A stretch of DNA of 64,000 bases, taken from assembly GCA_006212045.1 (NCBI GenBank), contig PZPK01000011.1:1-64000 (forward strand), read 5' to 3'. The notes under the pieces were generated by a model. The model saw only the letters and a list, made by a program, of their open reading frames with translations, ran no database searches and was not told the origin of the DNA. Positions 36,901 to 43,664 of the stretch are shown piece after piece (within the stretch, counting starts at the first letter, position 1; each line of letters starts with the position of its first letter). The position numbers and the translations under genes were made by a program. The stretch is from Oleiphilus sp. GTDB lineage: Bacteria > Pseudomonadota > Gammaproteobacteria > Pseudomonadales > Oleiphilaceae.

Positions 36901-36929
36901 TTGCTGAAGATGAAATGGAAGAAGATTAG
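30924..36929 (+). CDS. DUF4011-helicase-Vsr protein (Hhe-like defence gene)
   Basis: A 2001-residue protein. Residues 1-55 look like a winged helix. DUF4011 begins near 195 (LRNKLLDLTGRNRLLNFRHG). A superfamily 1 helicase follows with Walker A GPPGTGKSQ near 541-549 and, after a long helical insertion of about 850 residues, Walker B VVMDEASQI near 1478 and VVVGDPKQLPPT. A Vsr-like nuclease (MTES_1575 type) lies at about 1770-1870 with VAGFFIDLAV and VGVECDGANYHS. I recall this architecture as the single-gene anti-phage system named Hhe. All core motifs are intact. The protein probably unwinds or translocates on invading DNA and cuts it. Confidence 0.85.
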   Translation: MVENKVLKLIKSKPGIHFEEVAKELDLLPGRVLHAITRSLNGKVTLKNGLCTVNAGVEIAEELVPAESSTSANNERKVDTERPFFRLATNELEALAKKDWSDVSKLKEIHKEALRRNKSAGVRLAAKLSQRIRAIESTPVKQSNHKESKEAMTELSAQPASEKEEFLEPRREYKVMEKKNTYQSPQSNKGFAYDSLEALRNKLLDLTGRNRLLNFRHGRGGFVRVIDELPDQLQELLLSDTALRFLPVPEPTKDELIEAGYIELDELGQEVRLQKDPTAKEWAKYLGLETNYELPAHTVATEEEEKHQDLCIQTLLFPYELETQLRGIRSKAQTAIEETGANILYLAFGFLQWFERNDSEVERLAPLYLVPVRLEKGFLDKERGTYSYTLQYTGEDIVTNLSLREKLKIDFGIALPELDEHTTPEQYFEDVQDRIVRNQPSWRVKRFCTLALLNFGKLLMYLDLDPARWPQGDKNIANHEIVKRFFATHAMTSEGGAGFSEEYEIDQLKGVHEQFPLIDDADSSQHSALVDVIKGKNLVIEGPPGTGKSQTITNLIAAAILQGKRVLFVAEKMAALHVVKNRLDKAGLGDFCLELHSHKTQKKKVYEDLNHRLGNQGHFRSPEKIEVEIARYEDLKKQLNDHAELINSVWKGTGLSIHKILTAATGYRQKLSLDASEVHPEGISGDSFSEVLQKKILDDIRLYKDVYEQVRKQIDSDIDLSFHPWFGVNNTSIQLFDSDAVCRLLQDWQDELEQISNVAGEFSELLSPESDQFDQLANLKKVSEGIKSLPFLTGDECLSALTGLDEANTSKIEDHLAKFDAANGLYVSLVSKIRKELIGDSDSLNELKQDLGSLESLGVAKDLSFEDVYRLTLKLEELNVGFERLKSIVEEVSSQLGGEAGKFIDPSIDGIKELKQLITLAMQIDGSLITHRSVCFDEPDLDRLIPELNESLKSLVPQYEQLKKLFVLDALPDSQTLIGLRNTLETSGAFKWFKGAWRDARKAIKSLSILPNAKFNDLASQLSSLIDYKEEREKFDAISEYEKALGAWFKGLDTSIDDIAALRGWYKHIREVYGVGFGPKVAVGQSLLDMDSHTLRGLQHLESQGVLQSIEDIESSYSYLSERLPRASIFNASDMLLNDEENGLSKLKQEIENRLSSCQSSIVDNCSLSDFAETIAGMARFDDLDHSLSKTTPVLLELFGEDSVLQFGQRETVEKSSSKIKATLKLAEVINNLETEELVVAIRRNPTKELFDNLAEMAGRLNKSLNDSEASKGEFVSKTNLDIDLWTKETGDRLSDLRTRNQIALSNPSWLSSWVDFVRCREELCHKGFDKLISKVEQQEVSLEDIEDVYALATYDLLAREIIESRPALAHFSGAKQNGIQNQFREYDEKLKSLQREKIAWKVAQNEAPIGNSGGKVSNYTELSLIRHEANKKTKHAPVRQLTKRSGKALSALKPCFMMGPMSVAQYLEPGEVEFDLVVMDEASQIKPEDALGAIARGKQLVVVGDPKQLPPTNFFNKAIEQDEDDTTAIEQSESILDVALPMFSARRLRWHYRSKHESLIAFSNQSFYDSNLVVFPSPHSESDEFGIKFVPIPRGRFVNRRNIEEATVIAESVMRHLLHRKDESLGVVAMSAEQREQLERCVEELSKENVEFREALEENQLTEEPLFIKNLENVQGDERDVIYISCTYGPQEAGATSMPQRFGPINSPVGGRRLNVLFTRSKKRMHVFSSMTEGHIRTSEQSTSGLIALKNFLAFAQSGVIQQPVHTGRAPDSEFEISVAESLRRYGYECEPQVGVAGFFIDLAVKDPGQPGRFLVGVECDGANYHSAKSARDRDRLRQDVLERLGWKIRRIWSTDWFKNPHAQIEPLVRELNELRTPITYEPEVNEHEETEVEEIDEIIHEVEEHVEQALLFNEAGLSLKEKLVKFDQEVIGSESDGVDPAKRLLRPSMLEALLEFRPISKSEFQESIPAFLREGIDGKQGKYLEPVLNIIAEDEMEED

Positions 36930-36958
36930 CGAAATGATAGATACAGGGAGCAATAATC

Positions 36959-37231
36959 ATGAGTAGAGCACTAGGCGGCAAACCTAATATTGGGCGCTTC
37001 AAAGCATTTTTAATTGTTGCAATATGCACCTTTTTTCTAACTCTTACGCTGCAAGCAGCTTTTTTTGGTCTAGGTGGTGCTGGACATTTAGCAAGATTAC
37101 TAGGTACAGCAACAGCACCTTTAATTTTAGGCTTACCCGCTTTGACCCATAAGAAAAATCCACTAGTAAGCTACGGCATTACTGTTATCGTTTTGATCGC
37201 TCTGATGATGTATGGTAACGCGGGTAAATGA
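36959..37231 (+). CDS. Small membrane protein
   Basis: A 90-residue protein with about three hydrophobic helices: near 15-38 (AFLIVAICTFFLTLTLQAAF), 45-62 and 67-84. The ribosome site AGGGAG precedes the ATG by 10 bases. The family is not recognised. It follows the helicase gene by 29 bases but is itself followed by an attC-like site, so it may be an independent cassette rather than part of the helicase operon. Confidence 0.65.
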   Translation: MSRALGGKPNIGRFKAFLIVAICTFFLTLTLQAAFFGLGGAGHLARLLGTATAPLILGLPALTHKKNPLVSYGITVIVLIALMMYGNAGK

Positions 37232-37240
37232 TCAAATATT

Positions 37241-37303
37241 GTTCCAAAATGTGTTTAAGATGGGTTTAACGGACCGCAGGGTGCGTCAAGCTCACTGTTA
37301 ACC
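37241..37303 (+). repeat. attC-like recombination site 5
   Basis: GTTTAACGGACCGCAGGGTG and the right end CTCACTGTTAACC resemble the sites at 10157, 10500 and 11047; the block ACCGCAGGGTG is identical to that of site 3. Left TTCCAAA at 37242-37248 could be the outer core. The next gene begins 14 bases after the site. Confidence 0.6.
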
Positions 37304-37316
37304 TCAAGGAGATAAA

Positions 37317-37976
37317 GTGGCATTTGTAGCCGGCATGGAATTCCGTTTTGATTTAGATTTTCATGAACTAAATCTGAATGAGACAGAGGATTACTTAAAA
37401 CGTGTTGTCTCAGAATATTCAGATTTAATATATGGCCAAAATACAGAGGTTCGCGTCCAGCTTTCGGAGGGGAGTGTAAGAGTAAAACTTGCAGTTATTG
37501 GCGCCATATATATTGGAATTGGGCAATATGGTTCATTTCGATCTGGTATAGATCACTTGATCCAAGACGCAAAGTCGCTTCGTGAGGTGGTTACAAGCCA
37601 GATTATCAAAAACGGACTGAACGAATCTGATGTTTTGGAAAACAAAAGAACATATTGTGATCCAGATCGAATTCGTAGAGTCTTACTCGCGATTGAACGA
37701 ATTGAGTCTAATAAGAATATTTCTCCAAATGACTTAAGAAAAGAAATTTCTAAAGTAAAAGCATCTGTTAGAAATATTTGCGGTTCGATTAGTCAGGAGG
37801 ATGCAGGTCTTTTCGCGTCAGCCATTTCAGGAAAATACTGGCCTGAAGATCAAGAGATACCATATTTTATAGAGCGGTATCGGTTTGTTGCTAGAGAGGA
37901 GGATATTCTTCACCATCCTTTAGGAGGATTACAATCCAAAAGGGTTAACAAGGCATTGCAGGGGACTAGCCGCTGA
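37317..37976 (+). CDS. Companion of the AAA-DUF4435 gene, unknown
   Basis: A 219-residue protein starting at a GTG after AAGGAGATAAA. The N-terminal 60 residues alternate strands (GMEFRFDLDFHELNL, NTEVRVQLSEGSVRV). A hydrophobic stretch follows (LAVIGAIYIGIGQYG, about 59-73), then a long helical part. The GQYGSFRSGIDHL segment is a pattern I associate with short proteins beside ATPase defence genes, but I cannot name it. It precedes the ATPase gene by 31 bases on the same strand. The two probably form one system carried as a two-gene cassette between attC-like sites 5 and 6. Confidence 0.65.
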   Translation: MAFVAGMEFRFDLDFHELNLNETEDYLKRVVSEYSDLIYGQNTEVRVQLSEGSVRVKLAVIGAIYIGIGQYGSFRSGIDHLIQDAKSLREVVTSQIIKNGLNESDVLENKRTYCDPDRIRRVLLAIERIESNKNISPNDLRKEISKVKASVRNICGSISQEDAGLFASAISGKYWPEDQEIPYFIERYRFVAREEDILHHPLGGLQSKRVNKALQGTSR

Positions 37977-38007
37977 ATGCAGCGTTCCTTAGAGAGTACG
38001 GAGACAA

Positions 38008-39606
38008 ATGACTGAATTTAATTTGAATTTCCCACTTCAAAGTGGTGAGCAAAAGCAGCTTACTATCAGATCAGGTGAAATAATCTTTATGGTCGGGCCA
38101 AATGGAACTGGCAAGTCTACGTTGATGCATCAATTCAACACGCAAAATTCTGGGAAGGTTCGAAGGATTACAGCACATAGACAGATTTGGCTAAATTCCG
38201 ATTCTGTTGATCTAACTCCTGCCTCACGGCAGCAGATGGAAATGAATATCACCAATCAAGATCGTCAAGAACAATCCAGATATAAAGACGATTACGCGCA
38301 CCAAAGGTCACAGGCGACGATATTTGACTTAATCGATTATGAAAATGTAGATGCTCGAAGAATCGCTGAGGCTGTTAGAGCTGGAAGGACGGAGGAAGTT
38401 GCAGCGTTAGCCAGAGAACAAGCACCAATTTCGAAAATGAATGACATTCTTAGAATATCTAACCTTCATTTTCAGGTTGATGTGGATCAGGGAAGTAAGT
38501 TGATTGCTGTAAGGGATGGTTATGATCCATATAGCATTGCGCAGCTGTCTGACGGCGAGAGAAACGCTCTACTTATTATTGCCAATGTTCTGACAGCTCC
38601 AGAAAACACTTTAATATTACTTGATGAACCTGAGAGGCATCTTCATCGCTCGATCGTATCGCCTCTCATTAGCACATTGCTTTCCTATCGTAGTGATTGT
38701 GCCCTGGTTGTTTCTACCCACGATATCACTCTGCCTCATGATCAAGGAAAGTCAGGAGCACTGTTACTTAGAGAGTATTCACATCAGCCAAAACAGTGGA
38801 ATGCAGACCATATTGAATGCGTCGAGGAAATGGACGAGGACACGGCTCTAGCGATCCTTGGATCACGAAGGTTGTTGCTTTTCGTCGAAGGAAACAGTTC
38901 TAGTCTAGACCTTCAGCTTTATCAAATCTTGTACCCTAACGTAAGCATTAAGCCGCTGGGTAACTGTGTAGATGTCGAGCGTGTCGTATCTGGAATTAGA
39001 GCTTCCGAACATAATCACTGGATTTCGGCTTTTGGCATAGTCGACAGGGACAATAGATCCGATGAAGAATGTGAACAACTTCATGGGACTGGGATCATTC
39101 CTCTGGATCAATATTCAGTGGAATCACTGTATTACCAACCCTTAGTCACTAAGGCTGTATTACAACGTATGGCAACAGTAAATGATATTGATATCGATGC
39201 CACAATTGCTGAAATCACTGATGCCGTCATACAAGCAGTCACCGAGCATAAAGATCGGATGGCAGCCAGATTAGTTGAAAGGAGCGTGAAAGAGCACGCA
39301 TATAGGGAATGCCCAGATTGGAGACAAATACTCGGCGGCAATGTTGAAGTTTCCTTTTCAACAGCACAGATTCTCCAAGAGGAGAATGATCTAATTTCAG
39401 CCTTAATTGATAACAAAGATGTTGAAAGGCTTATTTCTCGGTATCCATTGAGAGAAACACCAGCTTTAGAATCCATTGCTAGGAAGTCACTGTTTCCTTC
39501 ACGTGAGAAGTATGAGCAAGCAGTGCGAAAAATGCTGATAGATTCCGAAGAGTCATTGGCAATGCTTCGAAATTTGCTGTTGCCAGTTACAAACCAATTG
39601 AATTGA
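38008..39606 (+). CDS. AAA ATPase-DUF4435 (TOPRIM-like) fusion, PARIS/OLD-like
   Basis: A 532-residue protein. The N-terminal ABC-type ATPase has Walker A GPNGTGKST (about 31-39), signature LSDGERNALL (near 179), Walker B LILLDEPERHLH (near 202-213) and STHDI. The C-terminal half matches DUF4435: LLFVEGNSSSLDLQLYQIL with its Glu, then GIVDRDNRSDEE with the acidic pair, and DQYSVESLY. The same two parts occur as AriA and AriB of the PARIS system and in OLD-like nucleases, but the ATPase here is short for AriA, so I call it PARIS-like only. An abortive-infection nuclease role is inferred. Confidence 0.8.
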   Translation: MTEFNLNFPLQSGEQKQLTIRSGEIIFMVGPNGTGKSTLMHQFNTQNSGKVRRITAHRQIWLNSDSVDLTPASRQQMEMNITNQDRQEQSRYKDDYAHQRSQATIFDLIDYENVDARRIAEAVRAGRTEEVAALAREQAPISKMNDILRISNLHFQVDVDQGSKLIAVRDGYDPYSIAQLSDGERNALLIIANVLTAPENTLILLDEPERHLHRSIVSPLISTLLSYRSDCALVVSTHDITLPHDQGKSGALLLREYSHQPKQWNADHIECVEEMDEDTALAILGSRRLLLFVEGNSSSLDLQLYQILYPNVSIKPLGNCVDVERVVSGIRASEHNHWISAFGIVDRDNRSDEECEQLHGTGIIPLDQYSVESLYYQPLVTKAVLQRMATVNDIDIDATIAEITDAVIQAVTEHKDRMAARLVERSVKEHAYRECPDWRQILGGNVEVSFSTAQILQEENDLISALIDNKDVERLISRYPLRETPALESIARKSLFPSREKYEQAVRKMLIDSEESLAMLRNLLLPVTNQLN

Positions 39607-39675
39607 ACATAACAAGTAGCTCACTGGAAAAATACTCGCTGCGCTCGCATTTTTCCAGTGAGGTAGGCGTTCATA
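39607..39675 (+). repeat. attC-like recombination site 6 (VCR-like)
   Basis: ACATAAC (39607-39613) and GGCGTTC (39666-39672) are core-like ends resembling Vibrio VCR sites. Inside, CTCACTGGAAAAAT (39620-39633) pairs perfectly over 14 bases with 39649-39662. The hairpin directly follows the ATPase gene but has no T run after it, so it is a poor terminator. It differs in sequence from sites 1-3 and 5. Confidence 0.6.
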
Positions 39676-39907
39676 ACGACTGCTTTCTTTCGGAGACCTG
39701 ACGCAATTCTCCACTACATATCGCGCTCTTCTGACTTCCGTTTCATCAGGTCTCTCGATTCTTAAATCAGTTGATTGAACAACGAGAAACGCTAGGCCAG
39801 ATTACTGCACTTGCTTTTTCAGATCGCTGTGATCATTAAGGTATCAAATTTGAGGGCATACCGAAGAGAAATAGACTCTTTGTCACATCGACGTAATTTA
39901 TTGAGCG

Positions 39908-40477
39908 ATGCGTGCACGAGAATTGCAGCGCGCTGGCGTTCTATATCAAGCACTGATTCGGGTTAAGTATTGGCACAAATCGCTCAATATTTTGGAGCAG
40001 GGGAGCGCTAAGGATCCGCTGGCAAATTCTTTTCAGGATGTCGACACGCTTCGCTGGTGTGCTAGTCAGACAAACCGTCATCTGGATCATTTAACAGACG
40101 ATCAATGTGCGAACCTGTTGTTCCAAGCGGTAGATGAGCTGGATCGCTTGGATAGTCTGTTTAAGGGAGAGAAAACCAACGCGACGCAAGCCTTATCCTG
40201 GCCGCGAGAGGGGGTAATAGGGCTGGAGTGGGGCTGTGAATGCGAGCGAAACGATAGCATCCCCAGGTTAGTGACGTATGGACAAATCGCACTGGCATGT
40301 GAATATGCTTACCCGAAAAAGGTGAGTACTAAATCTTCGGAACACAAACAGACGACTCGGTTCGAACTACATACGGGCTCTAAAGCGCTTGAACCGGGAT
40401 TTGTTCCTGCGTTTTCTCCCTCGCAAGCATTAATAGCGCCGCTACTCGAGAAAAAACGAATTTTTGGCGTGAAATAA
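39908..40477 (+). CDS. Phage DnaT-like (head-tail region) protein
   Basis: A 189-residue protein whose middle matches the phage family annotated as DnaT-like ssDNA-binding proteins: DPLANSFQDVDTLRW (about 37-51), then LTDDQCANLLFQAVDELDRL, FKGEKTNATQALSWPREGV (about 89-107), and IPRLVTYGQIALACEYA. In phages such genes sit among head or tail genes. No other structural gene is nearby, so this is a stray phage gene or remnant. The first 30 residues do not fit the family and the true start may be later. Confidence 0.65.
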   Translation: MRARELQRAGVLYQALIRVKYWHKSLNILEQGSAKDPLANSFQDVDTLRWCASQTNRHLDHLTDDQCANLLFQAVDELDRLDSLFKGEKTNATQALSWPREGVIGLEWGCECERNDSIPRLVTYGQIALACEYAYPKKVSTKSSEHKQTTRFELHTGSKALEPGFVPAFSPSQALIAPLLEKKRIFGVK

Positions 40478-40845
40478 TGCCTGGTATGAGGACTATCAGA
40501 AATTTTTCCTTGGCTCCTCTAAACGATCCCGGTGCTGACGCGTCTCGATTAGAGCATCGCTCGGTTACAGAGGACTCGTGTCTCGCAGGCGTACGCCAGG
40601 GAACCTCCCATGCCTGACAAATAGAGAAGCGTTCCCAAGCAGTCCCCTGGTGGGCATTTTTTGCGTTCTCCGGACAGAGCATCGCTGGATGCACTGCCCA
40701 TTACAGCTCAGTAGATAGCTAGTGCCTTGTCACTTCAAGTACCCTTAAAAGGGGTTTTGCGCGGTAATCGCCTGGTCCAAGTTGCAGATAATAATTTACG
40801 AGTAAGCTACTCAGAGATGAATTTAACGTAGTAGGAGTCGGGATC
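40478..40845. other. Intergenic stretch before the excisionase-like gene
   Basis: Holds copy 2 of the 21-base motif (40750-40770) and short GC-rich partial inverted repeats near 40600-40660. No gene with a ribosome site is seen. It probably contains the promoter of the excisionase/integrase pair. Confidence 0.4.
40750..40770 (+). repeat. 21-base motif, copy 2
   Basis: AGGGGTTTT, three variable bases, CGGTAATCG, identical at all 18 fixed positions to the copy at 16100-16120. It lies 76 bases upstream of the excisionase-like start and could be a regulator or recombination-protein binding site. Confidence 0.6.
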
Positions 40846-41223
40846 GTGAGAATTCAAATCGAACCTCGTATTATTCGTGCTAAGTGGGCCCCAGGGTACT
40901 GCGGCATGAATGCGAGCCAGTTTAACGACGAAATCAGGCTATATGTGACCGAGATTCCTGTCGGTGAGCGGGGGATAGGTTTTGACAGGCTTGATTTAGA
41001 TGAGGCGTTAGACGAATATAAAAAACGGTGTGGCCGCGCTCCTGATTCAGAGGAGCATAGCCAATGCAGTCGAAAAAAAGCCCGTCAGGGCTCAAATGCG
41101 TCAACGGCATCTGGAAGATCGATAAAACCATCGACGGCAGAAGATTTTATCGAAGCTGTCAGACGCGTTCGCTTGAAGAAGCCGAGCAATACCTCGCCCG
41201 GTTTATCGAGGAACAGCGCTTAG
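40846..41223 (+). CDS. Excisionase-like DNA-binding protein overlapping the integrase
   Basis: A 125-residue protein starting at a GTG 8 bases after AGGAG. Residues 1-70 follow a common pattern of small proteins placed before phage-type integrases: EPRIIRAKWAPGYCGMNASQ, then VTEIPVGERGIGFDRLDLDE, a winged-helix-like DNA-binding domain. The basic tail (SGRSIKPSTAEDFIEAVRRV) is also typical of that group, which supports the full length although it overlaps the integrase by 160 bases in another frame. It probably directs excision or represses the integrase. Confidence 0.75.
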   Translation: MRIQIEPRIIRAKWAPGYCGMNASQFNDEIRLYVTEIPVGERGIGFDRLDLDEALDEYKKRCGRAPDSEEHSQCSRKKARQGSNASTASGRSIKPSTAEDFIEAVRRVRLKKPSNTSPGLSRNSA

Positions 41224-42194
41224 CGCGACTTTATGGTGTTAGACCAAAGCGCAGCTTTCGGGATGCCGCGATGGAGTATCTGGATCAATACTCACATAAA
41301 AAGAGTATTGCGGCGGATATTAACGATCTGAAAAATCTCGACCCATTTATTGGGGATCTGGATTTGAAGGATGTTCATAACGGGACCCTGAAAGCCTATA
41401 TCGAAAGCCGCAAGGCAGATGGCGTGAAGTCTGGCACCATTAATCGCAGTATTCGTGTGCTCAACCGCATTTTGAAGTTGTGTGTGCATGAGTGGCGTGA
41501 TGAGGATGGCTTAAGCTGGTTGGAACACCAGACTGTCATCACGCAGGTTAACTGGAAAGACAAGAGAAAACCGCGGCCTCTGTCTTGGGCAGAGCAGCAT
41601 GATCTTTTCTCAAGGTTTCCGGAGCACCTGCGCGAAGCCTGTTTATATAAAGTGAATTCAGGATGCCGGGAGCAGGAGGTCTGTCAACTGGACTGGCGCT
41701 GGGAAGTGCCGTTACCAGATTTGGGCACCTCAGTATTCATTTTACCGGATTGGTTGACCAAAAATGGACGAGAACGGGTGGTGGTGTTGAATTCTATCGC
41801 AATGGGGGTAGTGAATCGCCAGCGAGGGAAGCATCCAACCAGAGTTTTTACCTATGGAGGAAGGCCCGTGTGTGGTTTGAATGAGACCGCCTTTAAGCGA
41901 CACAAAAAGGAAGCAGGTCTGGCAGATCTTCGGTTACATGATTTAAGGCATACGACCGGACGTCGTCTAAGGGCAGCGGGTGTCAGTAATGAAACACGCA
42001 AAGACATATTGGGGCATGAAAGTGGTGATATGACGACCCATTACTCGGTAGCAGAATTAAAAGAGCTACTCGATGCAGTGGAGTTGATTGCCGACGAGCG
42101 CCGGTGTGCCACCCCTACGTTATCGTTTTTGAAAAACGTGGGTTTGCGCGATTCTTGCGCACCGAGAAGGTCTGACCCGGTTACGGAGAAGTAG
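41064..42194 (+). CDS. Tyrosine recombinase / island integrase
   Basis: A 376-residue phage-type integrase. The N-terminal arm-binding region starts at CVNGIWKIDKTIDGRRFY. A SAM-like core-binding domain covers about 60-150. The catalytic residues are visible: Arg in NSGCREQEVCQL, Lys in LTKNGRERV, HDLRH (HxxR), GHES and the nucleophile Tyr in THYSV. It inserts circular DNA into a specific site, here almost certainly the adjacent tRNA-Met 3' end, 34 bases after its stop. It lacks the extra patch of integron integrases, so it does not explain the attC-like sites. No damage is seen. Confidence 0.93.
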   Translation: MQSKKSPSGLKCVNGIWKIDKTIDGRRFYRSCQTRSLEEAEQYLARFIEEQRLARLYGVRPKRSFRDAAMEYLDQYSHKKSIAADINDLKNLDPFIGDLDLKDVHNGTLKAYIESRKADGVKSGTINRSIRVLNRILKLCVHEWRDEDGLSWLEHQTVITQVNWKDKRKPRPLSWAEQHDLFSRFPEHLREACLYKVNSGCREQEVCQLDWRWEVPLPDLGTSVFILPDWLTKNGRERVVVLNSIAMGVVNRQRGKHPTRVFTYGGRPVCGLNETAFKRHKKEAGLADLRLHDLRHTTGRRLRAAGVSNETRKDILGHESGDMTTHYSVAELKELLDAVELIADERRCATPTLSFLKNVGLRDSCAPRRSDPVTEK

Positions 42195-42228
42195 CGGTTT
42201 AATAAGTTATTGATTTTAAAGTAAGAAT

Positions 42229-42305
42229 TGGTGGCTACACCGGGATTCGAACCTGGGACCCCATCATTATGAGTGATGTGCTCTAACCAACTGAGCTATG
42301 TAGCC
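42229..42305 (-). tRNA. tRNA-Met (CAT), elongator type
   Basis: Seventy-seven bases including an encoded CCA. The acceptor stem GGCTACA pairs with TGTAGCC, the D loop has AGCTCAGTTGGTTAGAGC, the anticodon loop reads CTCATAA, and the T arm has GGTTCGAATCC. The sequence is close to bacterial elongator tRNA-Met. Its 3' end faces the integrase, so it is the likely attachment site. The intact tRNA lies on the core-genome side. Confidence 0.95.
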
Positions 42306-42448
42306 ATTTTTAGATTGAGTCGGCGAGTGCCTGCTCAAGAAGGCGCGTATTTTGTTGGTTTTGCCCTGTCATGTCAAGGACAAAACCGTTTCTGAAAGCG
42401 CTTATTTTTGCCCGGCCGGGGATGTCGGATTTGCCGGGTATTTTTCGT

Positions 42449-43543
42449 TTAGACGTTGAAGCGGAAGTGGATGACATCACCATCCTTAACCACGTATTCC
42501 TTGCCTTCCAAGCGCCATTTACCGGCCTCTTTGGCACCATTTTCGCCGTTGTTGGCGATATAGTCGTCGTAGGCGACGACTTCGGCGCGGATAAAGCCTT
42601 TTTCGAAATCGGTGTGAATGACCGCAGCGGCCTTCGGGGCGGTGTCTCCGGCTTTCATGGTCCATGCGCGCACTTCCTTTTTGCCCGCTGTGAAATAGGT
42701 TTGTAGGCCGAGCAGTTCGTAGCCGGCGCGTATCACGCGATCCAGCCCGGGTTCTTCCATGCCCAGATCAGCCAGAAATTCAGCCTTTTCTTCATCTTCG
42801 AGTTCGGCAATTTCGGCTTCGAGTTTGTTGCAGATCGGGACGACGACGGCGCCTTCCTCTGCGGCAATTTCGCGCACCTTGTCCAGATGTGGATTATCTT
42901 CGAACCCTTCTTCATCCACATTGGCAATGTACATGGTGGGTTTGATGGTCAGGAAGCAAAGTTCCTTGATGCTGGCCAGTTCGTCTGCGCTAAGGCCTAA
43001 GGACCGCACGGCCTTGCCTTCATTCAGGTGAGGCAGCAGCTTTTCTTCCAGCATCGTGAGAATGGCCTTGGCTTCCTTGTCACCGCTTTTCGCGGTGCGG
43101 GTATAGCGTTTAATGGCTTTCTCGACGGTATCCAGGTCGGCCAATGCGAGTTCTGTGTTGATGACTTCGATATCGGCTTGCGGATTCACTTTGGCTGACA
43201 CGTGCACGACGTTTTCGTCTTCGAAGCAGCGTACAACATGTGCAATGGCATCGGTTTCACGAATATTGGCCAGAAACTGGTTGCCCAGTCCTTCGCCTTT
43301 GGATGCGCCTTCTACCAGACCGGCGATATCGACAAATTCCATGGTGGTCGGCACCACTCGCTCGGGATCGACAATGGCTGCCAGTTTGTCCAGCCGGGGG
43401 TCGGGCATTCCTACCACGCCCGCATTCGGCTCGATGGTGCAGAAAGGAAAGTTTTCAGCACCTATGCCGGCCTTGGTGAGTGCGTTGAACAGTGTAGATT
43501 TGCCGACGTTGGGTAGACCAACGATGCCACAATTAAAGCCCAT
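42449..43543 (-). CDS. ychF: Redox-regulated ATPase/GTPase YchF (Obg family)
   Basis: A 364-residue P-loop protein: G1 motif GLPNVGKST (about 8-16), G3 [10 protein letters not shown], and a C-terminal TGS domain ending DVIHFRFNV. YchF prefers ATP over GTP because its G4 motif is NxxE rather than NKxD. It associates with ribosomes and modulates translation and the response to oxidative stress. It is followed leftward by tRNA-Met and preceded by pth, the usual order in these bacteria. Length is normal. Confidence 0.95.
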   Translation of the reverse strand: MGFNCGIVGLPNVGKSTLFNALTKAGIGAENFPFCTIEPNAGVVGMPDPRLDKLAAIVDPERVVPTTMEFVDIAGLVEGASKGEGLGNQFLANIRETDAIAHVVRCFEDENVVHVSAKVNPQADIEVINTELALADLDTVEKAIKRYTRTAKSGDKEAKAILTMLEEKLLPHLNEGKAVRSLGLSADELASIKELCFLTIKPTMYIANVDEEGFEDNPHLDKVREIAAEEGAVVVPICNKLEAEIAELEDEEKAEFLADLGMEEPGLDRVIRAGYELLGLQTYFTAGKKEVRAWTMKAGDTAPKAAAVIHTDFEKGFIRAEVVAYDDYIANNGENGAKEAGKWRLEGKEYVVKDGDVIHFRFNV

Positions 43544-43664
43544 AATATTTGATTCCGTAGTTCGATCTTGTCACCAGAGGGGTCCGGGAGACGCGGTATT
43601 ATATAGAACCTGTTTCAAAAGGTTTACTGTTTTTAAGTGTCAGCCAAGGCAAGCCGGGGGTGTG

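Noticed and set aside
38008-39606. Confident PARIS assignment
   Set aside because: The ATPase and DUF4435 parts agree, but the short ATPase part and the extra companion gene leave OLD-like or new-branch alternatives open.
39620-39662. Intrinsic terminator after the ATPase gene
   Set aside because: The stem is long but no T run follows it; the core-like ends around it favour an attC-like site.
41064-42194. Integron integrase (IntI)
   Set aside because: The recombinase has phage-integrase arm-binding features and sits at a tRNA with an excisionase-like gene; the IntI-specific insertion is not seen.
42374-42420. GC-rich hairpin after ychF as a terminator
   Set aside because: Arms of six bases with a long loop and no T run reading leftward.
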